Assembly: GCA_964606895.1 (NCBI GenBank)
Contig: CAZSHX010000031.1
Location: 1-50,955 of the forward strand
DNA length: 50,955 bases
Direction of reading: 5' to 3'
From: CAZSHX01 sp964606895
Lineage (GTDB): Bacteria > Bacteroidota > Ignavibacteria > Kapaibacteriales > UBA2268
Of the stretch, positions 43,925-50,955 are shown piece by piece. Each line of letters starts with the position of its first letter. The stretch's first letter is position 1. The translations under genes and the position numbers were made by a program. The notes under the pieces are model-generated. The model ran no database searches. It was given only the letters and a program-made list of their open reading frames with translations, and had not been told where the DNA came from.

Positions 43925-46660
43925 ATGGCTTATTATCCTTTTAGTGAAATAGAACCCAAATGGCAAAAATTTTGGGATGAAAAAGATATTTACAAAGTTG
44001 AAAATGATTTTTCCAAACCGAAGTACTACATCCTTGATATGTTCCCCTATCCAAGCGGTAGCGGACTGCATATCGGTCACCCCGAAGGCTATACCGCAAC
44101 AGACATAGTCGCCCGTTACAAAAGAATGAAGGGCTTCAATGTCCTGCATCCTATGGGCTTCGATGCGTTCGGCCTTCCAACCGAAAGATACTCCATGCAA
44201 ACAGGTATTCATCCTGTTGAAGCAACAAACAAAAATATTGCTGTTTTCACCAAACAGTTAAAGTCGCTTGGTTTTGGTTATGATTGGTCAAGAATGATAA
44301 ATACAACCGACCCTGAATACTACAAATGGACTCAGTGGATGTTTCTGCTGATTTACAATTCATGGTTTGATGAAAAAACGGGCAAAGCCAGACCAATCAG
44401 CGAATTGCCGATTCCCGAAGATGTCAAAAATGCTGATGAGTATATTGACAGTCAGAGGCTTGCCTTCATTTCTATGATACCTGTCAACTGGTGCGAAGCA
44501 CTCGGCACTGTTCTTGCAAACGAGGAAGTGGATGAATGGCGGGTTAAAGGCTATTCGGTTGAACGTCGCCCTATGAGGCAGTGGATGATTCGCATAACAA
44601 AATATGCCCAGAGACTTCTCGAAGACCTCGACCTTGTTGATTGGCCCAGCTCCACACAAGAAATGCAGAAAAACTGGATTGGAAGAAGTGACGGAGCAGA
44701 TGTCGTTTTCAAGATTACGGGTTCTGATGAAAGCATTACTGTTTTCACTACCCGACCCGATACTTTGTTCGGAGCTACCTACATGGTTTTGGCTCCCGAA
44801 CATCCTTTGGTGAAAACTCTCGTTCTTGATGGAAAAAAATCAGATGTAGAAACATACATACAGCAAGCTTCGCTAAAAAGCGATATCGAAAGAACTGAAC
44901 TCAGCAAAGAAAAAACGGGTGTTTTCACAGGGAGTTATGCAGTTAATCCGCTTAACGGACAGAAAATTCCAATCTGGATTGCCGACTATGTTCTTGCTCA
45001 TTATGGTTTTGGTGCAATAATGGCTGTTCCCGGGCATGACGTTCGCGACCATGAATTTGCAAAGGTTTTCGGTATGTCGATTGTTCAGGTGGTTGCACCA
45101 AACGACGGAACAGAATTTGATATTCAAAATGAAGCTTATGCAGAAGACGGCGTTGCGGTCAATTCATCAAATGCTGAATTTTCAATTAACGGACAGACGA
45201 CTGCAACCGCAAAGGAAACTACAATTCTTTGGCTTGAACAAATCGGAATCGGGAAAAGAAAAGTTCAATACAAACTTCGCGACTGGCTCTTTTCAAGGCA
45301 AAGATATTGGGGCGAACCGATGCCCGTTATGTTTTTCGAAGACGGAACAAAACGCGGACTCGACCCCGACGAACTTCCCTTGAAACTTCCCGATGTTGTT
45401 GATTTCAAACCATCAGGTACAGGCGAATCACCTCTTGCGAATATTGACAGCTGGGTGAATTTCACCGATAAAAAAACAGGTAAAAAAGCAAGATACGAAA
45501 CAAACACTATGCCCCAATGGGCAGGTTCCTGCTGGTATTATCTGCGGTACATGGACCCGAAGAATCATGAATTCTTCACAGGCAAAGAAAACGAGAATTA
45601 CTGGATGGCAGACGGTGGTGTTGACTTGTATATGGGAGGTGCCGAACATGCTGTTCTTCACTTACTTTATGCACGCTTTTGGCATAAGGTTCTCTTTGAT
45701 TATGGCTATGTATCTACTCCCGAACCATTCAAAAAGTTATTCCATCAGGGTTTGATTCTCGGAGAGCCTGAACACTATTATTTTTCAAATATTAATGATG
45801 AACTTGTTTCGGGTGAATTTGTAACTGAATCCAATACTCTTGAATTTACGGACAAGAGAACAAAAGAAATTTTAAAACATATAAAAATTGAAGAAGACGA
45901 CCTGGAAAAACGCGGCGAATATTTCTTTCTGAAGTCGGACTCAGCTATTCGAGTTCATTCACGTGCCTATAAAATGTCAAAAAGCCGCGGAAATGTCGTT
46001 AATCCCGATAAAATTGTCAGCGAATACGGTGCAGACTCCCTGCGTATTTACGAGATGTTCCTCGGTCCTTTGGAAGCATCAAAACCTTGGTCATCAAAAG
46101 GCGTGGAAGGTGTTAACAGATTTTTGAACAGATTCTGGCGTTTAATCGTAACAGAAGAAGGTTCACTTTCGGAAAATGTTCAGGATATACCCTTAACGCC
46201 CGAGCAGGAATATGTCCTTCACGCAACAATCAAAAAAATTGCCGAAGATATTGAAAATCTGAAGTTCAACACCTCAGTTTCGCAAATGATGATTTTCGTT
46301 AATGAGTATACTAAAGCCGAAATCAAGCCACGCACTGCATTGGAGAAATTTGTGCTTTGCCTTGCTCCGTTTGCTCCACATATTGCTGAAGAACTTTGGC
46401 AGATGCTTGGGCATTCTGAATCAGTCGTATTGCAAAAATATCCCGATTATGATGAAACTAAAATCGTCAAGCAAAGCATAGAAGTTGTGGTTCAGGTTAC
46501 GAGTAAAATCCGTTCCAAGATGAATGTTCCTTTCGATTCTACTCAGGAAGAAATTGAAGTAATAGCTTTGGCTGACAATAATGTCCAAAAGTTCATCGAA
46601 GGCAGACCAATAAGAAAAGTAATTTTCGTAAAAAATAAATTGATTAATTTTATTGTTTAA
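43925..46660 (+). CDS. leuS: Leucyl-tRNA synthetase
   Basis: 911 residues, class I synthetase. HIGH motif 'HIGHPEG' at ~48, editing domain with 'TTRPDTLFGATY' and 'GFGAIMAVPGHDVRDHEFA', and KMSKS at ~683 ('KMSKSRGNVVNPD'). The C-terminal anticodon-binding and LeuRS-C parts are present ('QVTSKIRSKMNVP'). It charges tRNA-Leu and hydrolyses mischarged amino acids. A TATTTTTG -7 box (43882-43889) lies 35 bases upstream; no ribosome-binding site is obvious, which is common in this phylum. The thioredoxin-like gene begins five bases after its stop. Confidence 0.97.
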   Translation: MAYYPFSEIEPKWQKFWDEKDIYKVENDFSKPKYYILDMFPYPSGSGLHIGHPEGYTATDIVARYKRMKGFNVLHPMGFDAFGLPTERYSMQTGIHPVEATNKNIAVFTKQLKSLGFGYDWSRMINTTDPEYYKWTQWMFLLIYNSWFDEKTGKARPISELPIPEDVKNADEYIDSQRLAFISMIPVNWCEALGTVLANEEVDEWRVKGYSVERRPMRQWMIRITKYAQRLLEDLDLVDWPSSTQEMQKNWIGRSDGADVVFKITGSDESITVFTTRPDTLFGATYMVLAPEHPLVKTLVLDGKKSDVETYIQQASLKSDIERTELSKEKTGVFTGSYAVNPLNGQKIPIWIADYVLAHYGFGAIMAVPGHDVRDHEFAKVFGMSIVQVVAPNDGTEFDIQNEAYAEDGVAVNSSNAEFSINGQTTATAKETTILWLEQIGIGKRKVQYKLRDWLFSRQRYWGEPMPVMFFEDGTKRGLDPDELPLKLPDVVDFKPSGTGESPLANIDSWVNFTDKKTGKKARYETNTMPQWAGSCWYYLRYMDPKNHEFFTGKENENYWMADGGVDLYMGGAEHAVLHLLYARFWHKVLFDYGYVSTPEPFKKLFHQGLILGEPEHYYFSNINDELVSGEFVTESNTLEFTDKRTKEILKHIKIEEDDLEKRGEYFFLKSDSAIRVHSRAYKMSKSRGNVVNPDKIVSEYGADSLRIYEMFLGPLEASKPWSSKGVEGVNRFLNRFWRLIVTEEGSLSENVQDIPLTPEQEYVLHATIKKIAEDIENLKFNTSVSQMMIFVNEYTKAEIKPRTALEKFVLCLAPFAPHIAEELWQMLGHSESVVLQKYPDYDETKIVKQSIEVVVQVTSKIRSKMNVPFDSTQEEIEVIALADNNVQKFIEGRPIRKVIFVKNKLINFIV

Positions 46661-46665
46661 TCTCA

Positions 46666-47166
46666 ATGTTGTTTTTCAAAAAAATAATGCTGTTCTCTTT
46701 GCTGATTTGCTTTTCGGCTGTCATTGTACTTTCTCAGACCAAAGAGAAAAAGCCTGCAAAACTGATTGGAAAATACACATGGGCAAGCTGGCAGAAAACA
46801 GCTGACTGGGAAACCTACGATGCTGAGGATTATATCCCTGACGGCAAAATGATTAAGGAATTTGGCAAGGCTGTTCAAACAAAAAAAATAACCTTTATTC
46901 TTTTTGCAGGTGATTGGTGCGGCGATTCGAAAACCGAAGTACCTAAGATTTTCAAAATATTCAATTATGCTAATGTGTCGGCAGACGGTATCCCGCTTTA
47001 CGGTGTCGGCAGAGATAAACTCGAACCGTCAGGATTAGCCGAAAAATATAAGATTGAAAAAGTGGCTACTCTGATAATTCTCAAAGACGGGAAAGAAATC
47101 GGCAGAATTGTCGAATTTCCCGAAGATGACTGGCTCGAAGATATGCTGGAAATCATTAACAAATAA
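46666..47166 (+). CDS. Exported thioredoxin-fold protein with a single active-site Cys
   Basis: 166 residues with signal peptide (MLFFKKIMLFSLLICF...VLSQ). Thioredoxin fold: 'ITFILFAGDWCGDSKTEVP' in place of WCxxC, and the cis-Pro region replaced by 'KVATLIILKDGKEIGRIVE'. Only the first Cys of the redox pair is kept (WCGDS), so it cannot work as an ordinary dithiol oxidoreductase; a monothiol or binding role is inferred. It starts five bases after leuS and ends seven bases before rlmN, so likely one transcript. Confidence 0.82.
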   Translation: MLFFKKIMLFSLLICFSAVIVLSQTKEKKPAKLIGKYTWASWQKTADWETYDAEDYIPDGKMIKEFGKAVQTKKITFILFAGDWCGDSKTEVPKIFKIFNYANVSADGIPLYGVGRDKLEPSGLAEKYKIEKVATLIILKDGKEIGRIVEFPEDDWLEDMLEIINK

Positions 47167-47173
47167 GCTTTTA

Positions 47174-48259
47174 ATGCAAACAATAAAATATATTAAAAAT
47201 TTTGACTTGGATGAAATTCAGACTCAAATAGTATCTGCGGGTTTTCCAAAATACCGCGGCGGACAAATCTTTACTGCAATCTACAGCCAAAGAATTTCGG
47301 CTTGGGATGAAACCACCACACTGCCAAAAGATATTAAGACTTTTCTTGATGAAAACTACCTGATAAAATCACTTTCAGCAGAAGACGTACAGCATTCCAA
47401 AGACGGCACTATAAAGTTCCTTTTCAAACTCTCAAAAGGTTCGTCAATTGAGTCGGTTCTTATCCCTGAGTTTGATCAAGATGAGGAAGGAATTCTAATC
47501 AGAAATACCCTTTGCGTTTCGTCGCAGGTTGGATGTGCGATGGATTGTGTTTTTTGTGCTACGGGCAAACTAAAATTCGGAAGAAACCTCGAACCTGCAG
47601 AAATTGTTGACCAAGTGCTTGAAGTCGAGAAAATTACAGGCGATAAAATCACTAACATCGTTTTCATGGGAATGGGCGAACCCTTGCATAACTACGACAA
47701 TGTTATGAAGGCAGTCAATATTCTTACCAATACTAAAAATCCTGTTCTAAGCAGAAGAAAAATAACGATTTCCACTTCCGGAATTGTTCCCGGAATTTTA
47801 AAATTGGCAGTCGAGCCGAAACCCGTTAAACTTGCTTTATCGCTTCACGCAACGACAAACGGAGTGAGGGAAAAGCTGATGCCCGTTGCAAAAAAATGGA
47901 AGATTGCCGAGCTTCGTGCCGCACTTGAGGAATATTACAAAAAAACCAAAATCCCTGTTACTTTCGAATATATTATGTTCGATGGGATGAACGACACCTA
48001 CGAAGATGCCAAAAGGCTCCAGCGTTTTGTCCGCGGTGTGCCTTCCAAAATTAATATTATTCCTTTTCACGACATAAGTTTTACTGCACCCGAAGGAATT
48101 GCAAAAGATTTGAAACCGTCTCCCCGACCAAAAATCGAAGAATTTGCCCAAACCCTTAAAGAGCTTGGAGTATATGTTTTTATCCGAAATTCAAGCGGTT
48201 TCGATATTGATGCCGCCTGCGGTCAGCTTGCCTACTCCAAAAGAAAAGAACAAATTTAA
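47174..48259 (+). CDS. rlmN: Dual-specificity rRNA/tRNA methyltransferase RlmN
   Basis: 361 residues. Radical SAM cluster CxxxCxxC at Cys121/125/128 ('VGCAMDCVFCATG'), 'FMGMGEPLHNYDNV', 'RKITISTSGIVPGI', 'LALSLHATTNGVREKLMP', and the C-terminal methyl-carrying Cys349 in 'DIDAACGQL'. It methylates A2503 of 23S rRNA and A37 of some tRNAs. The ATG at 47174 is taken because the N-terminal helix of the family ('FDLDEIQTQI') starts just after it; the frame open from 47108 overlaps the previous gene. Confidence 0.95.
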   Translation: MQTIKYIKNFDLDEIQTQIVSAGFPKYRGGQIFTAIYSQRISAWDETTTLPKDIKTFLDENYLIKSLSAEDVQHSKDGTIKFLFKLSKGSSIESVLIPEFDQDEEGILIRNTLCVSSQVGCAMDCVFCATGKLKFGRNLEPAEIVDQVLEVEKITGDKITNIVFMGMGEPLHNYDNVMKAVNILTNTKNPVLSRRKITISTSGIVPGILKLAVEPKPVKLALSLHATTNGVREKLMPVAKKWKIAELRAALEEYYKKTKIPVTFEYIMFDGMNDTYEDAKRLQRFVRGVPSKINIIPFHDISFTAPEGIAKDLKPSPRPKIEEFAQTLKELGVYVFIRNSSGFDIDAACGQLAYSKRKEQI

Positions 48260-48321
48260 ATAATTTTCCGAAACTGTCCGTCTCAAATGATTAAATTATT
48301 TTTTTTGAGAGATAAAACAAT

Positions 48322-49236
48322 ATGACATTCACACGAAAAGTTTTGCTCGCCCTTTTGCTTGCATTCCTGAATTTACCTTTGCAAGCTGGTATTTTAAACA
48401 ATATCAGTCCCTCGAGGGATAAAGAATATACCGTCAGACTTACTAACGGAGACGTGATTTCAGGTTTTATTACGCAAATTGTTACTGACCGGAACGAAGG
48501 CGACGGAATTGAAATGCAGACTTCACTCGGCACCGCAGTCATTTACGAATCTCAAATTTCAAACATACGATTGAAAGAAACTGCTTACCGTCACAGCCAC
48601 CGCGTTTTTTTACTGCCAACTGCCGAAGGAATAAAGGATAACTACTTTATCGGTGATTTCGAACTGCTGTTTCTTTATGCAGGGGCGGGAATCGGAGATT
48701 GGTTTTCGATTACGGCAGGCAGGTCAATTATTCCGGGCATTGCCTCCTACCAGCAAATTTCAGTTGTAAATGCGAAATTCACGGTTTTTAATCAGGATTT
48801 TGATACTCTCGGGCGTAAACTGCTGATTGCTGTCGGCGGGAACTATGGCTGGGCAAATGACGCAAATAAACTGTATCATCTTTATGGTGTCGGTACTTTC
48901 AAATTGAGCCGAACAAGTCTGACTGCAAATGTGTTTTACAAACTGGGTTCTGATGACTACTACAATCTATCTTTCGGTAACAGCGGTTTGATTCCTATGC
49001 GATACAACAATTACGCATGGGGCATTGGATTGGGTATGGATACTCAGTTGCCCACATGGGAATCTGTTCATGTTATCGGCGAGCTTTGGAACAACGACAT
49101 CACCAGTCCATCCAAAACAGGCATACTTCTTGGGCTCAGGATTTGCAACACTGCATTTTCTGCCGATTTCGGCTTAACTGTTTTCACACAGCCATTTTTA
49201 GCACCTTTTGTCAGTTTCACTTGGACACCGTTTTAA
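48322..49236 (+). CDS. Putative outer-membrane beta-barrel protein
   Basis: 304 residues. Signal peptide ending 'LPLQAG'. Residues ~35-90 form an Sm/LSM-like or small beta domain ('YTVRLTNGDVISGFITQI'), then alternating hydrophobic/polar strands rich in Tyr, Gly and Asn ('LLIAVGGNYGWAND', 'YAWGIGLGMDTQLP', 'GILLGLRICNTAF'), ending in an aromatic residue (SFTWTPF), as outer-membrane barrels do. No named family recognised. It lies 62 bases after rlmN. Confidence 0.7.
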   Translation: MTFTRKVLLALLLAFLNLPLQAGILNNISPSRDKEYTVRLTNGDVISGFITQIVTDRNEGDGIEMQTSLGTAVIYESQISNIRLKETAYRHSHRVFLLPTAEGIKDNYFIGDFELLFLYAGAGIGDWFSITAGRSIIPGIASYQQISVVNAKFTVFNQDFDTLGRKLLIAVGGNYGWANDANKLYHLYGVGTFKLSRTSLTANVFYKLGSDDYYNLSFGNSGLIPMRYNNYAWGIGLGMDTQLPTWESVHVIGELWNNDITSPSKTGILLGLRICNTAFSADFGLTVFTQPFLAPFVSFTWTPF

Positions 49237-49290
49237 GGAGTAATGAGATGTAATTTTGAGGCATCCCAATAAAGTTAAATTTTCAAAATT

Positions 49291-49318
49291 TTGCTCCCAA
49301 ACTCCCGCTTGCGAGCAA
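49291..49318. repeat. Short inverted repeat TTGCTC...GAGCAA
   Basis: Arms at 49291-49296 and 49313-49318 around CCAAACTCCCGCTTGC. It lies in the gap between convergent genes and resembles the TTCCCAA hairpin at 26250. No T-run, so probably a dispersed repeat, not a terminator. Confidence 0.4.
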
Positions 49319-49332
49319 GGTTAAAAGCATGT

Positions 49333-50328
49333 TCATTTAGAATAAATAAATATACATGTGCTTTGGGGTTTATTGTCACCCCAAGATCTTGAATTTTCAA
49401 TAATATTCCCATAAATGTCATATTTATAATAATCTTTGGTGGAAATACAACCTTCATTATCATAACTAATAGTTTCAATTAGATTATTATTACCTTCATA
49501 TATATATGTATCCTCATATTTTGTTTTATTATTTTCAAACGATATGCTATTAATCCGATTGCCATTAATATCATACTTATTTTTATACATTCTTGAGAAA
49601 GAATTCATTGGATGATTTTCAATAACTTCTATGATTTTTCCATCTAAATTATAAGTTAATGAATCAATTTTATAAATTGAATTATTTTCATCATAATGAA
49701 TGATTTTACAATTATAATCTTTTTCATTATAAAAATAAATAATACTATCTTGAATTATCTGGCTAAAAGGTTTATTAATAATAATTTTACTGATATTGCC
49801 ATTTTCATTGTATTTATATAATGATTTTTGTTTATATTCATTTTTGGAATCATAATGTATTTCTTCAATCCTCTTTCCGGTTTTATTATATACAATATCT
49901 CTTCTAAGTAAAAAGGTATCCCTTTCACCACATTTAATTATCTCAATTAAGCTATCATTGTTATCATATTTATATGCAATTTTTTCTAAACTTTGAGGTT
50001 CAGCAAAATTCCGGCTACTATAATTATCAAATATTTCCTCAACAATATACCCTTTATTATTGAATTTTTGTATTTCTAATAATTGATTCGGTCTTTCAAC
50101 TATACCCATACTATTCGGGCTTTCAAAGCTACCCATACTAATTGAATTACTAAATACTCTACATTCTATAAAACCACCTTTTACTTTTATTGGTACAAAA
50201 CTATGTTGTGATAAACAAATACTATTTAATAAAATAACATTCGGAATTATTAGACTTAGATGGAGTTTTATCTTCATTCTAAGAGACTTTTTCATTTCTT
50301 GACAATTACTATGTGCTTTCTTGTTCAT
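49333..50328 (-). CDS. Secreted YD/RHS-like repeat protein
   Basis: 331 residues. An N-terminal hydrophobic segment ('LSLIIPNVILLNSICLSQ') is a signal peptide. The rest is made of ~10 tandem strands of the form 'Y.Y(D/N).(N/D)G(N/K)I.(E/K)I' ('YKYNENGNISKIIINK', 'LTYNLDGKIIEVIENH', 'NKYDINGNRINSISFE', 'YKYDIYGNIIENSRSW'), like YD/RHS beta-hairpin repeats. No toxin domain or T9SS tail. AGGAA lies ~10 bases before the ATG at 50328; Met12 or Met18 would give a shorter, more typical signal peptide. Function unknown. Confidence 0.75.
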   Translation of the reverse strand: MNKKAHSNCQEMKKSLRMKIKLHLSLIIPNVILLNSICLSQHSFVPIKVKGGFIECRVFSNSISMGSFESPNSMGIVERPNQLLEIQKFNNKGYIVEEIFDNYSSRNFAEPQSLEKIAYKYDNNDSLIEIIKCGERDTFLLRRDIVYNKTGKRIEEIHYDSKNEYKQKSLYKYNENGNISKIIINKPFSQIIQDSIIYFYNEKDYNCKIIHYDENNSIYKIDSLTYNLDGKIIEVIENHPMNSFSRMYKNKYDINGNRINSISFENNKTKYEDTYIYEGNNNLIETISYDNEGCISTKDYYKYDIYGNIIENSRSWGDNKPQSTCIFIYSK

Positions 50329-50340
50329 AAATCAAAATTC

Positions 50341-50394
50341 CTATATCTTTACAAACTTCCCTACTTTATCTTCAACTCTCATGAAAAAGAGTTG
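50341..50394 (-). pseudogene. Orphan T9SS sorting-domain tail 1
   Basis: The minus strand reads 'LFFMRVEDKVGKFVKI' and stop, matching the 'VYFVRVGNKVGKFVKI' end of the propeller at 18895-20292. A stop codon precedes it by 19 codons, so only the last strand of a sorting domain survives. Confidence 0.7.
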
Positions 50395-50524
50395 AGATGT
50401 TTAGGGTTTAGGCGTTTTTCTGAAAGAATTGTTTTTTCTTCCCCTCGAAATTCTAAATTCTTTGTTCGATATTCTATTATTTCTTCTCTTCCCCTTGTCC
50501 CTCGTCCTTCGTTTCAATTCCCAA

Positions 50525-50722
50525 TTATATTTTCAAAAACTTCCCAACTTTATCTCCTACCCTCACAAAATACACTCCCGACGGCAAACCTGAAACGTCA
50601 ATTCTTAAGCCCTCTCCTTTGGGGAGGATTATGGTGAGGTTTTTCTTTTCCCCAAATTGCATCTTTTTATTTTTTTCTGTAAAAGATGCAATGCCATATT
50701 CAGCTAACCGATTGATATTATT
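50525..50722 (-). pseudogene. Orphan T9SS sorting-domain tail 2, fused to repeat DNA
   Basis: The minus strand is open from 50722 to TAA at 50525-50527 and ends '...FGEKKNLTIILPKGEG' then 'LRIDVSGLPSGVYFVRVGDK' and 'VGKFLKI'. The first half of this frame is the ~135-bp repeat element; the second half is the last ~45 residues of a T9SS sorting domain. The propeller gene at 18895 has 'FGEK' followed by a similar repeat peptide at the same place. No signal peptide or body is attached. Confidence 0.7.
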
Positions 50723-50905
50723 TCAAATAACGAAATTTATCCCGTTGCATCTTTGAATGCAAAAAGATGCAAAAGATGCAAATTCTTACCGCCCTCTCCA
50801 AGAATGGAGAGGGTCGGGGTGAGGTTGACTTACTTTCAAAGAACGAGTTCAAAAGCAATAAACGAAAGAAATGATTATTTATTGCTATTGAAATGAGGTA
50901 ATATT
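50649..50905 (-). repeat. Composite repeat, copy 2 (inverted relative to 24643-24897)
   Basis: Read on the minus strand: TAGCAATAAATAATCAT, CCTCACC, hairpin CCCTCTCC...GGAGAGGG (50792-50813), GCGGTAAGA, TTTGCATCTTTTGCATC, AAAGATGCAA, GTTATTTGAAATAATATCAA (50731 down), TTGCATCTTTTACA...GATGCAAT. Same order and nearly the same length as copy 1. It includes the fifth copy of the ~135-bp element. Confidence 0.8.
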
Positions 50906-50955
50906 AAATTAATGTTGTAAAAACATAAAAGAAGTGTTATATTTGCATATTCTTA

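Larger units (their letters stand above)
50329..50955. other. Repeat and gene-remnant region at the window end
   Basis: Holds two orphan sorting-domain tails, a purine-rich tract (minus strand, ~50400-50520) with words such as GAATATCGAACAAAGAATTT, and the inverted composite repeat. No intact gene seen; an open frame on the plus strand (50260-50637) lies over these elements and is rejected. Confidence 0.75.

Noticed and set aside
50260..50637. 125-residue open frame on the plus strand at the window end
   Set aside because: It is antisense to two sorting-domain tails and a purine-rich tract, with no start signal.

Overview
The window is AT-rich chromosomal DNA from a free-living bacterium of the Bacteroidota/FCB group. 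Three features point there: (i) at least six genes end in a type IX secretion (T9SS) C-terminal sorting domain of the 'PNP...GVYFVRV...KFVKI' kind; (ii) several genes are preceded by the Bacteroidota -7 box TAnnTTTG; (iii) the LptE-like lipoprotein, LVIVD-repeat lipoprotein and tricorn protease are typical of the group. The sorting-domain wording and the intergenic repeats recall Ignavibacteria/Kapabacteria-type lineages, but that placement is inference. No phage, integrase, transposase, tRNA, rRNA or CRISPR was seen.

Layout. 0-2.7 kb: truncated SRPBCC/GyrI-like protein and an Uup-type ABC-F ATPase. 2.8-20.3 kb: block of secreted giants: a T9SS arylsulfotransferase-like protein with six FnIII modules (minus strand), a ~2,677-codon beta-helix/Ig protein split by one in-frame TAA, a cysteine-pair-repeat protein whose signal peptide is out of frame at a G10 tract, and a BNR/YCF48 propeller whose sorting domain carries in-frame palindromic repeat DNA. 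20.4-23.6 kb: tricorn-type protease (minus). 23.8-24.6 kb: two overlapping small envelope genes. 24.6-26.3 kb: a 1.7-kb non-coding island of nested repeats. 26.3-31 kb (minus): two unknown genes, a PAS protein, a small membrane protein and a ZnuABC-type zinc importer. 31-36 kb (plus): pth, a FetAB-type ABC pair, a metallo-beta-lactamase-fold hydrolase, an LptE-like lipoprotein and a processive GT2 glycosyltransferase. 36.2-43.7 kb: LVIVD lipoprotein, T9SS BNR protein, a TGA-interrupted gene remnant, an antitoxin with a nonsense-mutated PemK/MazF toxin, and a second T9SS arylsulfotransferase-like protein. 43.9-49.2 kb: housekeeping run leuS, thioredoxin-like, rlmN and an outer-membrane barrel candidate. 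49.3-51 kb (minus): YD-repeat-like secreted protein, two orphan T9SS sorting-domain tails, and a second, inverted copy of the composite repeat seen at 24.6 kb.

Two themes dominate. The first is investment in very large T9SS-exported surface proteins, several with lesions at single positions (TAA, G10 tract) that could be decay, on/off switching or assembly errors. The second is repeat DNA that colonises both intergenic space and the linker of T9SS sorting domains, where it is translated in frame. Gene starts were set using ribosome-binding sites, -7 boxes and signal peptides; where they differ from the longest reading frame this is stated.
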